Of a DNA stretch of 6,643 bases, positions 1 to 5,211 are shown one piece after another. A model generated the notes under the pieces. The model searched no databases. It was not told where the DNA came from and saw only the letters and a program-made list of their open reading frames with translations. The DNA lies in assembly GCA_027295645.1 (NCBI GenBank), contig JAPUKM010000277.1, positions 1-6,643 on the forward strand. The letters run 5' to 3'. Source of the DNA: Chloroflexota bacterium (lineage in GTDB: Bacteria; Chloroflexota; Dehalococcoidia; Lucifugimonadales; JAPUKM01). The number at the start of each line of letters is the position of its first letter. Positions within the stretch are counted from its first letter, which is position 1. A program made the translations under genes and the position numbers.

Positions 1-553
1 CGCCGGCGGTGCCCACCAGCAGAGAGATGAGCGTATCGGGCGGCAGGGCGACCTCATCCAATGGCTTACCCACGATCGCAGCGTCCATCGGGACGTGCAC
101 GCCCACCAGTTCACGGTGTGAACCGGGAAGAGGCAGCATATGGACCAGGGCGTGTTCGGGCAGCTCCTCCTCAACGTGGGCCAGGATGATCTCCGTGCTG
201 CTGACCACGACATCGACCCCCAGTTTGTGGAGGAGGTCGTCGTTTTCGGGGTTGTTGGCCAGGGCGATGGTCCGGGGCACGTTGAACCGGTACTTGGCGA
301 CCTGACTGGCCACCAGGTTGTCCTCATCGTTGCCGGTCACGGCGATGAGGACGTCGGCGCGTTGAACGCCCGCCTCCTCCAGCACCGCCGGCTCGGTACC
401 ATCGCCGCTGACGGCTACACTGCCGTGCTCCTCCACAACGGTGGCATACCTCCGAGGATTCTTCTCAATGACTACCACCTCATGGCCGGCGGAGAGGAGC
501 GCCAGGGTAAGCTGATAGCCGACCTTCCCACACCCTATGATGACGATGTACAC
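1..553 (-). CDS. trkA: TrkA family potassium uptake regulatory protein (RCK_N + RCK_C), 3' end cut by window edge
   Basis: Cytoplasmic nucleotide-binding subunit of a Trk/Ktr potassium transporter. Members form rings under the membrane pore and gate it in response to bound NAD(H), ATP or ADP. Reading back from a GTG at 551-553, 184 residues are visible before the left edge. Residues 1-8 form the first beta strand, followed by the Rossmann glycine motif GCGKVG at 7-12. An acidic Glu30 ends the second strand (VVVIEK), which favours NAD or adenine-nucleotide binding over NADP. The SGDGT loop is at 49-53, and the conserved VSSTE hinge near 118 leads to the crossover helix. From about residue 136 an RCK_C (TrkA-C) domain begins (LVGVHV, IVGKPLDEV) and is incomplete here. 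I chose the GTG because it opens exactly at the first Rossmann strand, has a weak AGG about 9 bases upstream, and sits 6 bases after the previous stop. It is last in the visible usp-RCK_N-trkA unit. The TrkA family call is firm; partner and ligand are inferred. Confidence 0.9.
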   Translation of the reverse strand, partial: MYIVIIGCGKVGYQLTLALLSAGHEVVVIEKNPRRYATVVEEHGSVAVSGDGTEPAVLEEAGVQRADVLIAVTGNDEDNLVASQVAKYRFNVPRTIALANNPENDDLLHKLGVDVVVSSTEIILAHVEEELPEHALVHMLPLPGSHRELVGVHVPMDAAIVGKPLDEVALPPDTLISLLVGTAG

Positions 554-559
554 CGGTTG

Positions 560-958
560 CTACCTGTGAATGGCTTCGATGACCATGTCAGATACGATCG
601 TGGTGGGGCTTATAGCCAGGAGCCCAAGGTCGTTGTACAGCTCCTGGCGCAACGGGTCATCCATGTGGCAGACCACCTTGGGAATATTGAACAGGTGGCG
701 GGCCTTCTGAGCGGCCAGGGCGTTCCGGGTGTCGCTTGCCTCCACCGCTACGAAGACATCGGCGTTCTCTACCCCGGCCCGCTTCAGGTCTTCGCTCAGC
801 GTACCATCGCCAACCAGCGGCGTTATCTGCGGAGAATCGGGAAGGCGACGGAAGTTCTCCTCATCCATGTCCATGACGGTGACCGAATGGCCCTCCCGTA
901 CCAGCGCCTCCACTATGAGGCCGCCGGCTCTCCCGCATCCCATGATTAGCACATGCAT
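560..958 (-). CDS. Stand-alone RCK_N (TrkA-N) NAD-binding protein without RCK_C domain
   Basis: A 132-residue protein that is entirely a TrkA-N/RCK_N Rossmann domain. The visible elements are the first strand MHVLIMG, the glycine motif GCGRAG at 8-13, the acidic end of the second strand (VMDMD), the VGDGT loop near 49-53, the AVEAS strand and the ISPTT hinge near 116-120. It then stops after one crossover helix (SDMVIEAIHR). Complete TrkA/KtrA subunits go on with about 75-90 residues of RCK_C, which binds regulatory ligands such as c-di-AMP in some KtrA proteins. That part is absent here, and the break falls at the domain boundary, so this looks like a deliberate short form and not a frameshift. 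The ATG has AGGG about 9 bases upstream. It lies 24 bases after the usp stop and 6 bases before the next trkA. Inferred role: partner of the following TrkA in a mixed ring, or a soluble NAD/ATP sensor for the same transporter. Confidence 0.9.
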   Translation of the reverse strand: MHVLIMGCGRAGGLIVEALVREGHSVTVMDMDEENFRRLPDSPQITPLVGDGTLSEDLKRAGVENADVFVAVEASDTRNALAAQKARHLFNIPKVVCHMDDPLRQELYNDLGLLAISPTTIVSDMVIEAIHR

Positions 959-982
959 GTCATTGCACCCTGATCGAGGCCA

Positions 983-1420
983 CTAGGAGGGTGTGGCGCC
1001 GTTCTTTCCCCTCAAGAGGAGCACCGGACACGGTGAGTGTTTCAGAATGAAGGGGACGGTCTTGCCGAGGCTGAAGGCGCCGTAGCGACGCTTGTGGTGG
1101 AGCCCGACGACGATGGCGTCCACCTCACGCTCCACAGCCTCCTGGACGACGGCGGGTCCAGCGTCGCGGGCGCTGATTTGGTAGCCCTCAATCTCAACCT
1201 TGTACTTTTTGCCGAGCTCCTCCATCTGCCGGATCACCTGCTCGGCCTTTGCGTCCTCGGAACTGATATCGGCGTCCAGCGGGAGCCGCCGATCGACCTC
1301 TATGACGTAGAGGACGTATATCTTGCCTTTCGACTCTTTAACCAGCTTGCAGGCCAACTGTAACGAGTCCTGATCAAGCTCGTCACCATGCACCGGCAGC
1401 AAGACCCTCTTCGCTTCCAT
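983..1420 (-). CDS. Universal stress protein, UspA family
   Basis: A 145-residue single-domain Usp, the usual length. The N-terminus MEAKRVLLPVHG is the first strand and loop, with His11 where many members have Asp (LLPVDG). Strand 2 is KIYVLYVIEV (33-42), strand 4 is DAIVVG (101-106), and the C-terminal signature HSPCPVLLL is at 128-136. ATP-binding Usp proteins carry G-x2-G-x9-G-S/T. Here the first Gly (106) and last Gly (119) are present, but position 109 is His and Gly119 is followed by Lys120-Thr121. ATP binding is therefore uncertain. The start has a strong GAGGAGG just upstream, although the spacing of about 3-4 bases is short. It opens the unit that continues into the RCK_N protein and TrkA, behind its own promoter. 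Usp proteins are known partners or neighbours of ion transporters; a role in tuning potassium uptake is inferred from this position. Confidence 0.92.
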   Translation of the reverse strand: MEAKRVLLPVHGDELDQDSLQLACKLVKESKGKIYVLYVIEVDRRLPLDADISSEDAKAEQVIRQMEELGKKYKVEIEGYQISARDAGPAVVQEAVEREVDAIVVGLHHKRRYGAFSLGKTVPFILKHSPCPVLLLRGKNGATPS

Positions 1421-1467
1421 CGCCCTCCTCAGAAGCCACTCTCAACATCAACCGCACCAGGATTCCG

Positions 1468-1503
1468 ACCAGTGATTATACGCCCTGCTCCCCGCCTTTT
1501 CTA
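1468..1503 (-). promoter_or_regulatory. Predicted sigma-70-type promoter for the usp-RCK_N-trkA unit
   Basis: On the minus strand a perfect TATAAT (1475-1480) follows TAGAAA (1498-1503, four of six matches to TTGACA) with exactly 17 bases between them. Transcription would start near 1468, giving a leader of about 48 bases ahead of the usp ATG at 1420. It lies in the 117-base gap after ktrA, so the second half of the cluster can be expressed separately from ktrBA. A 5-bp inverted repeat (CGCCT at 1493-1497, AGGCG at 1507-1511) encloses the -35 hexamer and could be chance. Confidence 0.55.
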
Positions 1504-1537
1504 TAGAGGCGAAGCCCAATCAAGAATACAGGAATCC

Positions 1538-2242
1538 TTAGCTCTCTCGCGATGCCGCTTTGGCACTCGTCTGGTTCGACACATCCCGCTTACGCACTCT
1601 ATCAAGCAATTCGTCTTTCCCGATTACCAACAGGATGTCCCCCTCCCGAATCTGCTCATCCTTGGAGGGCAGGAGGATAGGCTCGCGGCCTCGCCGTATA
1701 GCGATAACAGAGATGCCGTACCGATCCCTGGTCCCACCCAGTCCGACCTCCTCCAGCGTCCTTCCTATGGCATGCTCAGGGGGGCGGAACTTGCTGAGGC
1801 CGAAGTCCGGCGTGATCTCGACATATTCAAGGACGTCCGGATTGAATAACGTATGGGCCAGGCGAATTCCCTCCTCGAGCTCAGGGAAGAGCACCTTGTC
1901 CGCGCCAACGCGCTCAAGGGTCTGCGCGTGGAGGGGGTTGTTGGCCCTGGCGATGACCTCTTTGACCCCCAGGCTCTTCAGCAGCACGGTGGTCAGAATG
2001 CTTGCCTGAATATCCGTCCCGATGGCGACAACGGCGAGGTCGAAGTTGGCCACGCCCAGCTCCCGTAGGACCGATTCACTGGTAGCATTGGCTCTCACCA
2101 CATAGGTGAGCTGATCGGTCAGGTCCTGGGTGACCTGCTCCTCCTTATCCACGGCAAGGACATCGTAGCCCATCTGAAAGAGCTCCCGGGCCAGGCTAGC
2201 CCCAAACCGACCCATCCCAATCACGACCGCTTGTTTCGGCAT
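1538..2242 (-). CDS. ktrA: KtrA/TrkA potassium channel gating-ring subunit (RCK_N + RCK_C)
   Basis: A 234-residue cytoplasmic regulator of the KtrB pore encoded just upstream. The RCK_N domain spans about 4-123: strand AVVIG, glycine motif GMGRFG at 9-14 (the GxGxFG form usual in KtrA), acidic end of strand 2 at VDKEE (31-35), RANAT loop (50-54), and the conserved ARANNP stretch (98-103). The RCK_C domain spans about 140-215: VEITPDF, IGRTLEEVGL, ISVIAI, then GDILLVIGKDELL near 201-213. The last 15-20 residues are polar and probably disordered. KtrA normally forms an octameric ring that binds ATP, ADP or NAD(H) in RCK_N; RCK_C binds c-di-AMP in Firmicutes, which cannot be judged here. The start is secured by GGAGG five bases before the ATG. 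That Shine-Dalgarno partly overlaps the ktrB stop codon (TAGGAGG), so the two genes, 9 bases apart, are probably translationally coupled. Confidence 0.93.
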   Translation of the reverse strand: MPKQAVVIGMGRFGASLARELFQMGYDVLAVDKEEQVTQDLTDQLTYVVRANATSESVLRELGVANFDLAVVAIGTDIQASILTTVLLKSLGVKEVIARANNPLHAQTLERVGADKVLFPELEEGIRLAHTLFNPDVLEYVEITPDFGLSKFRPPEHAIGRTLEEVGLGGTRDRYGISVIAIRRGREPILLPSKDEQIREGDILLVIGKDELLDRVRKRDVSNQTSAKAASRES

Positions 2243-2251
2243 GAAGTCCTC

Positions 2252-3694
2252 CTACCCTATTTTAACCGTTTCAACGGAATACCGATACACGGCATGCGGC
2301 TCCCGCTGCGCAAGGGCAAGCGCGAAGGTCAGAGGGCCCAATCTGCCGACAAACATGGCCAGCACCAGGATGGTCTGACCCCACGCCGATAGGTCAGGCG
2401 TGATCCCTGTGGACAGCCCCACATTGGCAAACGCAGAGACCGTCTCAAACAGTATATTGATGAACGGGAATCCCTCCGCCAGGGTAAGGAACACGGCAAC
2501 CACAAAGACCGCAAGGAGTCCTAGAACACCAATGGAGAGGGCTCGCTGGACCTGCTGTGGTGTAATCTCCCGTCCGAACACCTCTACCTGTGGACGCCCT
2601 CTGATCGATGCCAGGACAGCGACCAGGATGACGGCAAAGGTGTTCACCTTGATACCGCTGGCGGTAGACCCGGAAGCGCCCCCGATGAACATGAGGCCGA
2701 TGAAGAAGAAGTTGGTGTGCTGCTCAGTGGCGGCGAAATCTATGCTGGAGAACCCGGCTGTCCGTCCGCTCACGGATTGGAAGAACGCATCCGTAAGCTG
2801 GTCTCCAAGGGGAAGGCCTTTCAGGGTGTCCTGGTTGCCGAACTCGAAGCCGAAGAGGCCAACCATGCCCAGGAACCAGAGGGCAAGACTCACCAGGATG
2901 ATCAACCGGCTGTCCAGTCGGAACCGGTTGAACCGCTTGAAGCGCGCAATATCCACCAGGACGGTGTAGCCGATGCCGCCAAGGATGATGAGAAACGCGG
3001 TACCCCCGAGTATCCATAGCTCCGTACGGAACACCTCCAGGCTGGCCGAGTCGGGAAGGATGCTGAATCCGGCATTGTTAAAGGCGGACGCGGAGAGGAA
3101 GGCCGCCTGCCACGCCGCCTCGCCCACGCTATCGAAGACCGGGTCCGAAGTAAAGGCGAACCGCCACAGGAACAGGACGAACGCAAGAAGCTGGATAAGC
3201 AGGGAGATAGCCACCACCTGAATGGTAAGCCGGACCAGGTCAGTGCGCTGGCTCATGCCTGTGCTCTCCCTCATGATCAGCAGGTTGGTAAGGGAGATGC
3301 GCTGAGCGATAACGATCAGCAGGAAGGTGGCGGCGCTCATGAACCCCAGCCCGCCCACAGTGAGCAGCACTATGAGGACCACCTGCCCCCCACGGTTCCA
3401 GTACGTGGCGCTCTCCTCCACCACCAGCCCGGTGGTGGTTACTGCCGAGGTGGCGGAGAAGAGGGCCGTCAGGAAGGGGGTGAATCCACCCTCAGTGTTG
3501 AAAAATGGCAACCACAGCACGAGTGTCCCAATGGCGATCACGCATCCGAACCCGTACATCAGCACGAGAGGCGACTCGAACCGACGGGTCGGGGTTCTCG
3601 GTGTCGACGGTGGGATGTGGACCGGCTCTAACTCTTGCAGACGGGGATGACGGACCACCCGGTCGCCTAACCTCCGTCTCCAACCCTGCTCCAT
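2252..3694 (-). CDS. ktrB: KtrB/TrkH potassium-translocating pore subunit
   Basis: A 480-residue polytopic membrane protein of the Trk/Ktr/HKT superfamily, usual length for the family. After a basic, Pro-rich cytoplasmic N-terminus (1-40) come four membrane-P-loop-membrane repeats. Each selectivity-filter strand keeps its key glycine: AVTTTG (Gly89), FNNAG (Gly209), RTAG (Gly314) and FANVG (Gly426). This supports potassium selectivity. The family's gating loop in the third repeat is obvious: GGASGSTASGIK at 338-349, the flexible segment below the filter that the KtrA ring moves. The C-terminus FVGRLGPLTFALAL (448-461) is also typical. It takes up potassium, probably as a dimer sitting on a KtrA ring, perhaps with sodium coupling. 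The ATG at 3694 has GGAG seven bases upstream. It is first in the ktrBA unit, behind a long leader and a strong promoter. KtrB and TrkH names overlap; the small RCK partner next door favours Ktr. Confidence 0.95.
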   Translation of the reverse strand: MEQGWRRRLGDRVVRHPRLQELEPVHIPPSTPRTPTRRFESPLVLMYGFGCVIAIGTLVLWLPFFNTEGGFTPFLTALFSATSAVTTTGLVVEESATYWNRGGQVVLIVLLTVGGLGFMSAATFLLIVIAQRISLTNLLIMRESTGMSQRTDLVRLTIQVVAISLLIQLLAFVLFLWRFAFTSDPVFDSVGEAAWQAAFLSASAFNNAGFSILPDSASLEVFRTELWILGGTAFLIILGGIGYTVLVDIARFKRFNRFRLDSRLIILVSLALWFLGMVGLFGFEFGNQDTLKGLPLGDQLTDAFFQSVSGRTAGFSSIDFAATEQHTNFFFIGLMFIGGASGSTASGIKVNTFAVILVAVLASIRGRPQVEVFGREITPQQVQRALSIGVLGLLAVFVVAVFLTLAEGFPFINILFETVSAFANVGLSTGITPDLSAWGQTILVLAMFVGRLGPLTFALALAQREPHAVYRYSVETVKIG

Positions 3695-3955
3695 TGATTT
3701 ACTCCTGCCGCATCACCCGTGGACCTCAGTAGACTGGCTTCAGGAACAAGGGTGTGCCGTTCATGCAAATTCCGTTAGAGAGTAGCGGGCCGACGCGAAA
3801 GAACCCAGGGAGATACGAGGCTTGATGGAACGGACCTTCACCGCCGGTCGGACAGCGGTGGAACCCGATCTCCTTTACAAGCCACTCAGCAGGGGAGCTC
3901 ATCGCGAATATTGTGTGCCACCTGTGGCCTGATGCATGTAGTGACTTCAATCGAG
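3695..3955 (-). promoter_or_regulatory. Long 5' leader of ktrBA, possible structured RNA
   Basis: About 260 bases lie between the predicted transcription start (near 3951-3955) and the ktrB ATG, with no convincing gene. Self-complementary parts are visible: a hairpin with 6-bp stem CACCGC/GCGGTG (3839-3844 with 3855-3860, 10-base loop), a helix GGAGAT/ATCTCC (3809-3814 with 3868-3873) and a helix GGCTTG/CAAGCC (3819-3824 with 3878-3883). The last two cross, so they make a pseudoknot or are alternatives. I could not match it to the c-di-AMP (ydaO), ykkC, TPP, FMN, cobalamin or fluoride consensus motifs as I remember them. Short complementary words are expected by chance in this length, so a riboswitch role is only a hypothesis. 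Confidence 0.3.
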
Positions 3956-3960
3956 CCAGC

Positions 3961-3989
3961 ATTCTAAGACCGCTCTATTCGGCTGTCAA
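3961..3989 (-). promoter_or_regulatory. Predicted strong sigma-70-type promoter of ktrBA
   Basis: On the minus strand a perfect TTGACA (3984-3989) and TAGAAT (3961-3966, five of six matches to TATAAT) are separated by exactly 17 bases. The promoter begins about 20 bases after the HAD gene stop, in a locally AT-rich stretch. It starts the ktrBA transcript with a leader of about 260 bases. No other site in this gap is comparable. Confidence 0.72.
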
Positions 3990-4009
3990 TCGCTAATTTG
4001 AATGATTGC

Positions 4010-4759
4010 TCAGGAGGCCAAGCTGTCAAGCGCTTCGGGCAACTCTGCTATGCGCTGGATAGTGGCGTCAGCTAATATGTCGGTCTTTTCCTTATCGAAC
4101 CCCTGCACCCACACCGTCCTCATTCCAGCCCGCTGGCCGCCCCGAATATCCAAACGGAGATGGTCGCCGACATGGACTGCCTGATGAGCGGGGTATCCCA
4201 GACTCTTCAAGGTGTGGAGGAATATAGCGAGTGAGGGCTTGGACAGAAGGATCTCATCGGAGAAGGTGAGCTGGTCAAAATAACCGATGATCCCAAGGCT
4301 CTCCAGATATGCCCGGAAGACCCGCCCCGGCGTCATGCCGGTATTGGAGATGAGCCCCAGACGGTAGCCCTGCTCCTTCAGCTTCGCCAGCATATCGGGC
4401 ACGCCGTCCGCCAGAGGCGCGGGCGACTCGTAGAAGGAGTCGGCGTAGCTGCTCTCGATACGAGCGAAGGCCTCCTGGCCGATGCGCTCCGGCAGCCCTT
4501 CGTCTATGGCACGGACGAAAATTTCGACCTGCTCGGCAAAGGAGACGTCCCTCTCCTTCTCACGGATGGCGTGGCAGGTCCGGTAGCAGGCGCGGTAGGC
4601 ATCCGTGACCTGCTCCTCCGTGAACAGCTCGCCGGCGTCCTCCAGTGCCTCCATGGCGCCCTGGATACGGTGCTTCATCCGCTCCCTGCCCAGCTCGCGC
4701 CGGTCGATGATGAGCGTCTGCCACAGGTCAAGGGTGACGGCTCGGATGTCGGGCATCAT
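4010..4759 (-). CDS. HAD superfamily (subfamily IA) hydrolase with atypical motif I
   Basis: A 249-residue haloacid-dehalogenase-fold hydrolase, probably cytosolic. Motif I is LDLWQTL with nucleophile Asp11 and Thr15. The residue two after the nucleophile is Trp13, not the Asp that acts as general acid in phosphatases. A helical C1-type cap covers about 20-115. Motif II is LISNT (Ser138), motif III is the SKPS lysine (Lys174), and motif IV is VGDHLRLD (Asp199, Asp204), which keeps the magnesium-binding acids. Many HAD-IA members are phosphatases of sugar phosphates, phosphoglycolate or nucleotides; L-2-haloacid dehalogenases have Tyr near the Trp13 position. The substrate cannot be read from sequence. 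It starts 6 bases after the MazG-like gene with no clear Shine-Dalgarno, so translation may depend on coupling. An ATG-ATG pair begins the frame; I use the first. The pairing suggests work on nucleotide products, which is inference. Confidence 0.9.
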   Translation of the reverse strand: MMPDIRAVTLDLWQTLIIDRRELGRERMKHRIQGAMEALEDAGELFTEEQVTDAYRACYRTCHAIREKERDVSFAEQVEIFVRAIDEGLPERIGQEAFARIESSYADSFYESPAPLADGVPDMLAKLKEQGYRLGLISNTGMTPGRVFRAYLESLGIIGYFDQLTFSDEILLSKPSLAIFLHTLKSLGYPAHQAVHVGDHLRLDIRGGQRAGMRTVWVQGFDKEKTDILADATIQRIAELPEALDSLAS

Positions 4760-4765
4760 CTGCGA

Positions 4766-5122
4766 TCAGGAGCGCCGGACAACCTTGCCGGCGGCGTTGA
4801 TGTGGTGGGTGCGCTCCGTCTTGGCGCCGTTTTTGTCGATGACCTCGGCAAGGGCGGCGGCCACCAGGTCCGGGTCGAGGCAAACGAGGGTGCCGATGGC
4901 GACGTACAGCACGTCCACCGCCTCGCTGGCGATGCGCTCCGGCGACTCGTGGAGGATGGCCTGATGGAGCTCCCGCACCTCCTCATCCTGGATGGGAATC
5001 CGGCTGAGAAGTTCCTCCCTGCTGTGGGGACCTGCCAGGCCAAACCGCTGATGGAAGTCCTGGACGGATGCCGCGAGGGAGGCGATACGTTCGAGGGCGC
5101 GGGTATCCAACATCACCTCCAT
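4766..5122 (-). CDS. MazG/HisE-like all-alpha nucleotide pyrophosphohydrolase
   Basis: A small helical protein (118 residues from the outermost ATG) resembling the MazG-like/phosphoribosyl-ATP pyrophosphohydrolase group. These hydrolyse NTPs or related pyrophosphates to monophosphate plus PPi, using acidic residues on neighbouring helices to hold magnesium. Visible: FHQRFG at 23-28, the ExxE helix with Glu48 and Glu51 (EEVRELHQAI), the ExxD helix with Glu67 and Asp70 (SEAVDVLYVAIG), and the basic C-terminal stretch VIDKNGAK (94-101) then GKVVRR, which usually closes the active site. Members work as dimers or tetramers. The start is uncertain: the ATG at 5120-5122 has no Shine-Dalgarno, while GGAGGTGAT (5112-5120) lies just inside it, next to an ATG at 5111-5113 and well placed for a TTG at 5108-5110. 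It is first of a two-gene unit with the HAD hydrolase. The natural substrate is unknown; house-cleaning of non-canonical NTPs or dNTP control are candidates. Confidence 0.85.
   Translation of the reverse strand: MEVMLDTRALERIASLAASVQDFHQRFGLAGPHSREELLSRIPIQDEEVRELHQAILHESPERIASEAVDVLYVAIGTLVCLDPDLVAAALAEVIDKNGAKTERTHHINAAGKVVRRS
5112..5120 (-). promoter_or_regulatory. Ribosome binding site deciding the MazG-like gene start
   Basis: GGAGGTGAT on the minus strand is a near-complete complement of the 16S rRNA 3' end. It lies inside the longest reading of the gene. From GGAGG to the ATG at 5113 is only 2 bases; to the TTG at 5110 it is 5 bases, the usual spacing. The real protein may therefore begin at the TTG or the inner ATG, losing three or four residues and nothing of the fold. 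Confidence 0.5.
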
Positions 5123-5211
5123 TGTATACGGTTGGCGGCTCGCTTTTCATTACGTGAACAGGCCGCATATCGGTGAGTTTTTCCGGTATGGCTGGCAGCG
5201 CCAGGAAGGCT

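Noticed and set aside
140..949. Long plus-strand open frame of 269 codons
   Set aside because: It runs antisense across two TrkA-family genes with unmistakable Rossmann motifs; its protein shows no family features. It is a shadow of GC-biased codon use.
1388..1849. Plus-strand open frame of 153 codons
   Set aside because: Antisense to the usp start, the intergenic promoter and the ktrA C-terminus, with no ribosome site or recognisable motif.
3855..3867. T-box-like GGTGGAACC on the plus strand
   Set aside because: It resembles the core of a T-box antiterminator, but there is no plus-strand gene downstream, no visible Stem I or specifier loop, and the bases are explained as one arm of the leader hairpin.
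3695..3955. c-di-AMP (ydaO) riboswitch upstream of ktrB
   Set aside because: Expected from gene context, but the conserved blocks I remember for that class are not present on the minus strand. Left only as an unclassified leader.
3726..3962. Minus-strand 78-codon open frame in the ktrB leader
   Set aside because: Its ATG overlaps the predicted -10 box, so it would not be on the transcript; no Shine-Dalgarno; composition rich in Cys, His, Pro and Phe and not like a folded protein.
4571..5176. Plus-strand open frame of 201 codons
   Set aside because: Antisense to the HAD and MazG-like genes, both with clear catalytic motifs; no recognisable domain of its own.
5192..5204. Hairpin CTGGC-AGC-GCCAG just after the repeat-protein stop
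   Set aside because: The stem is only 5 bp and on the minus strand it is not followed by a T run, so it is not a convincing intrinsic terminator.
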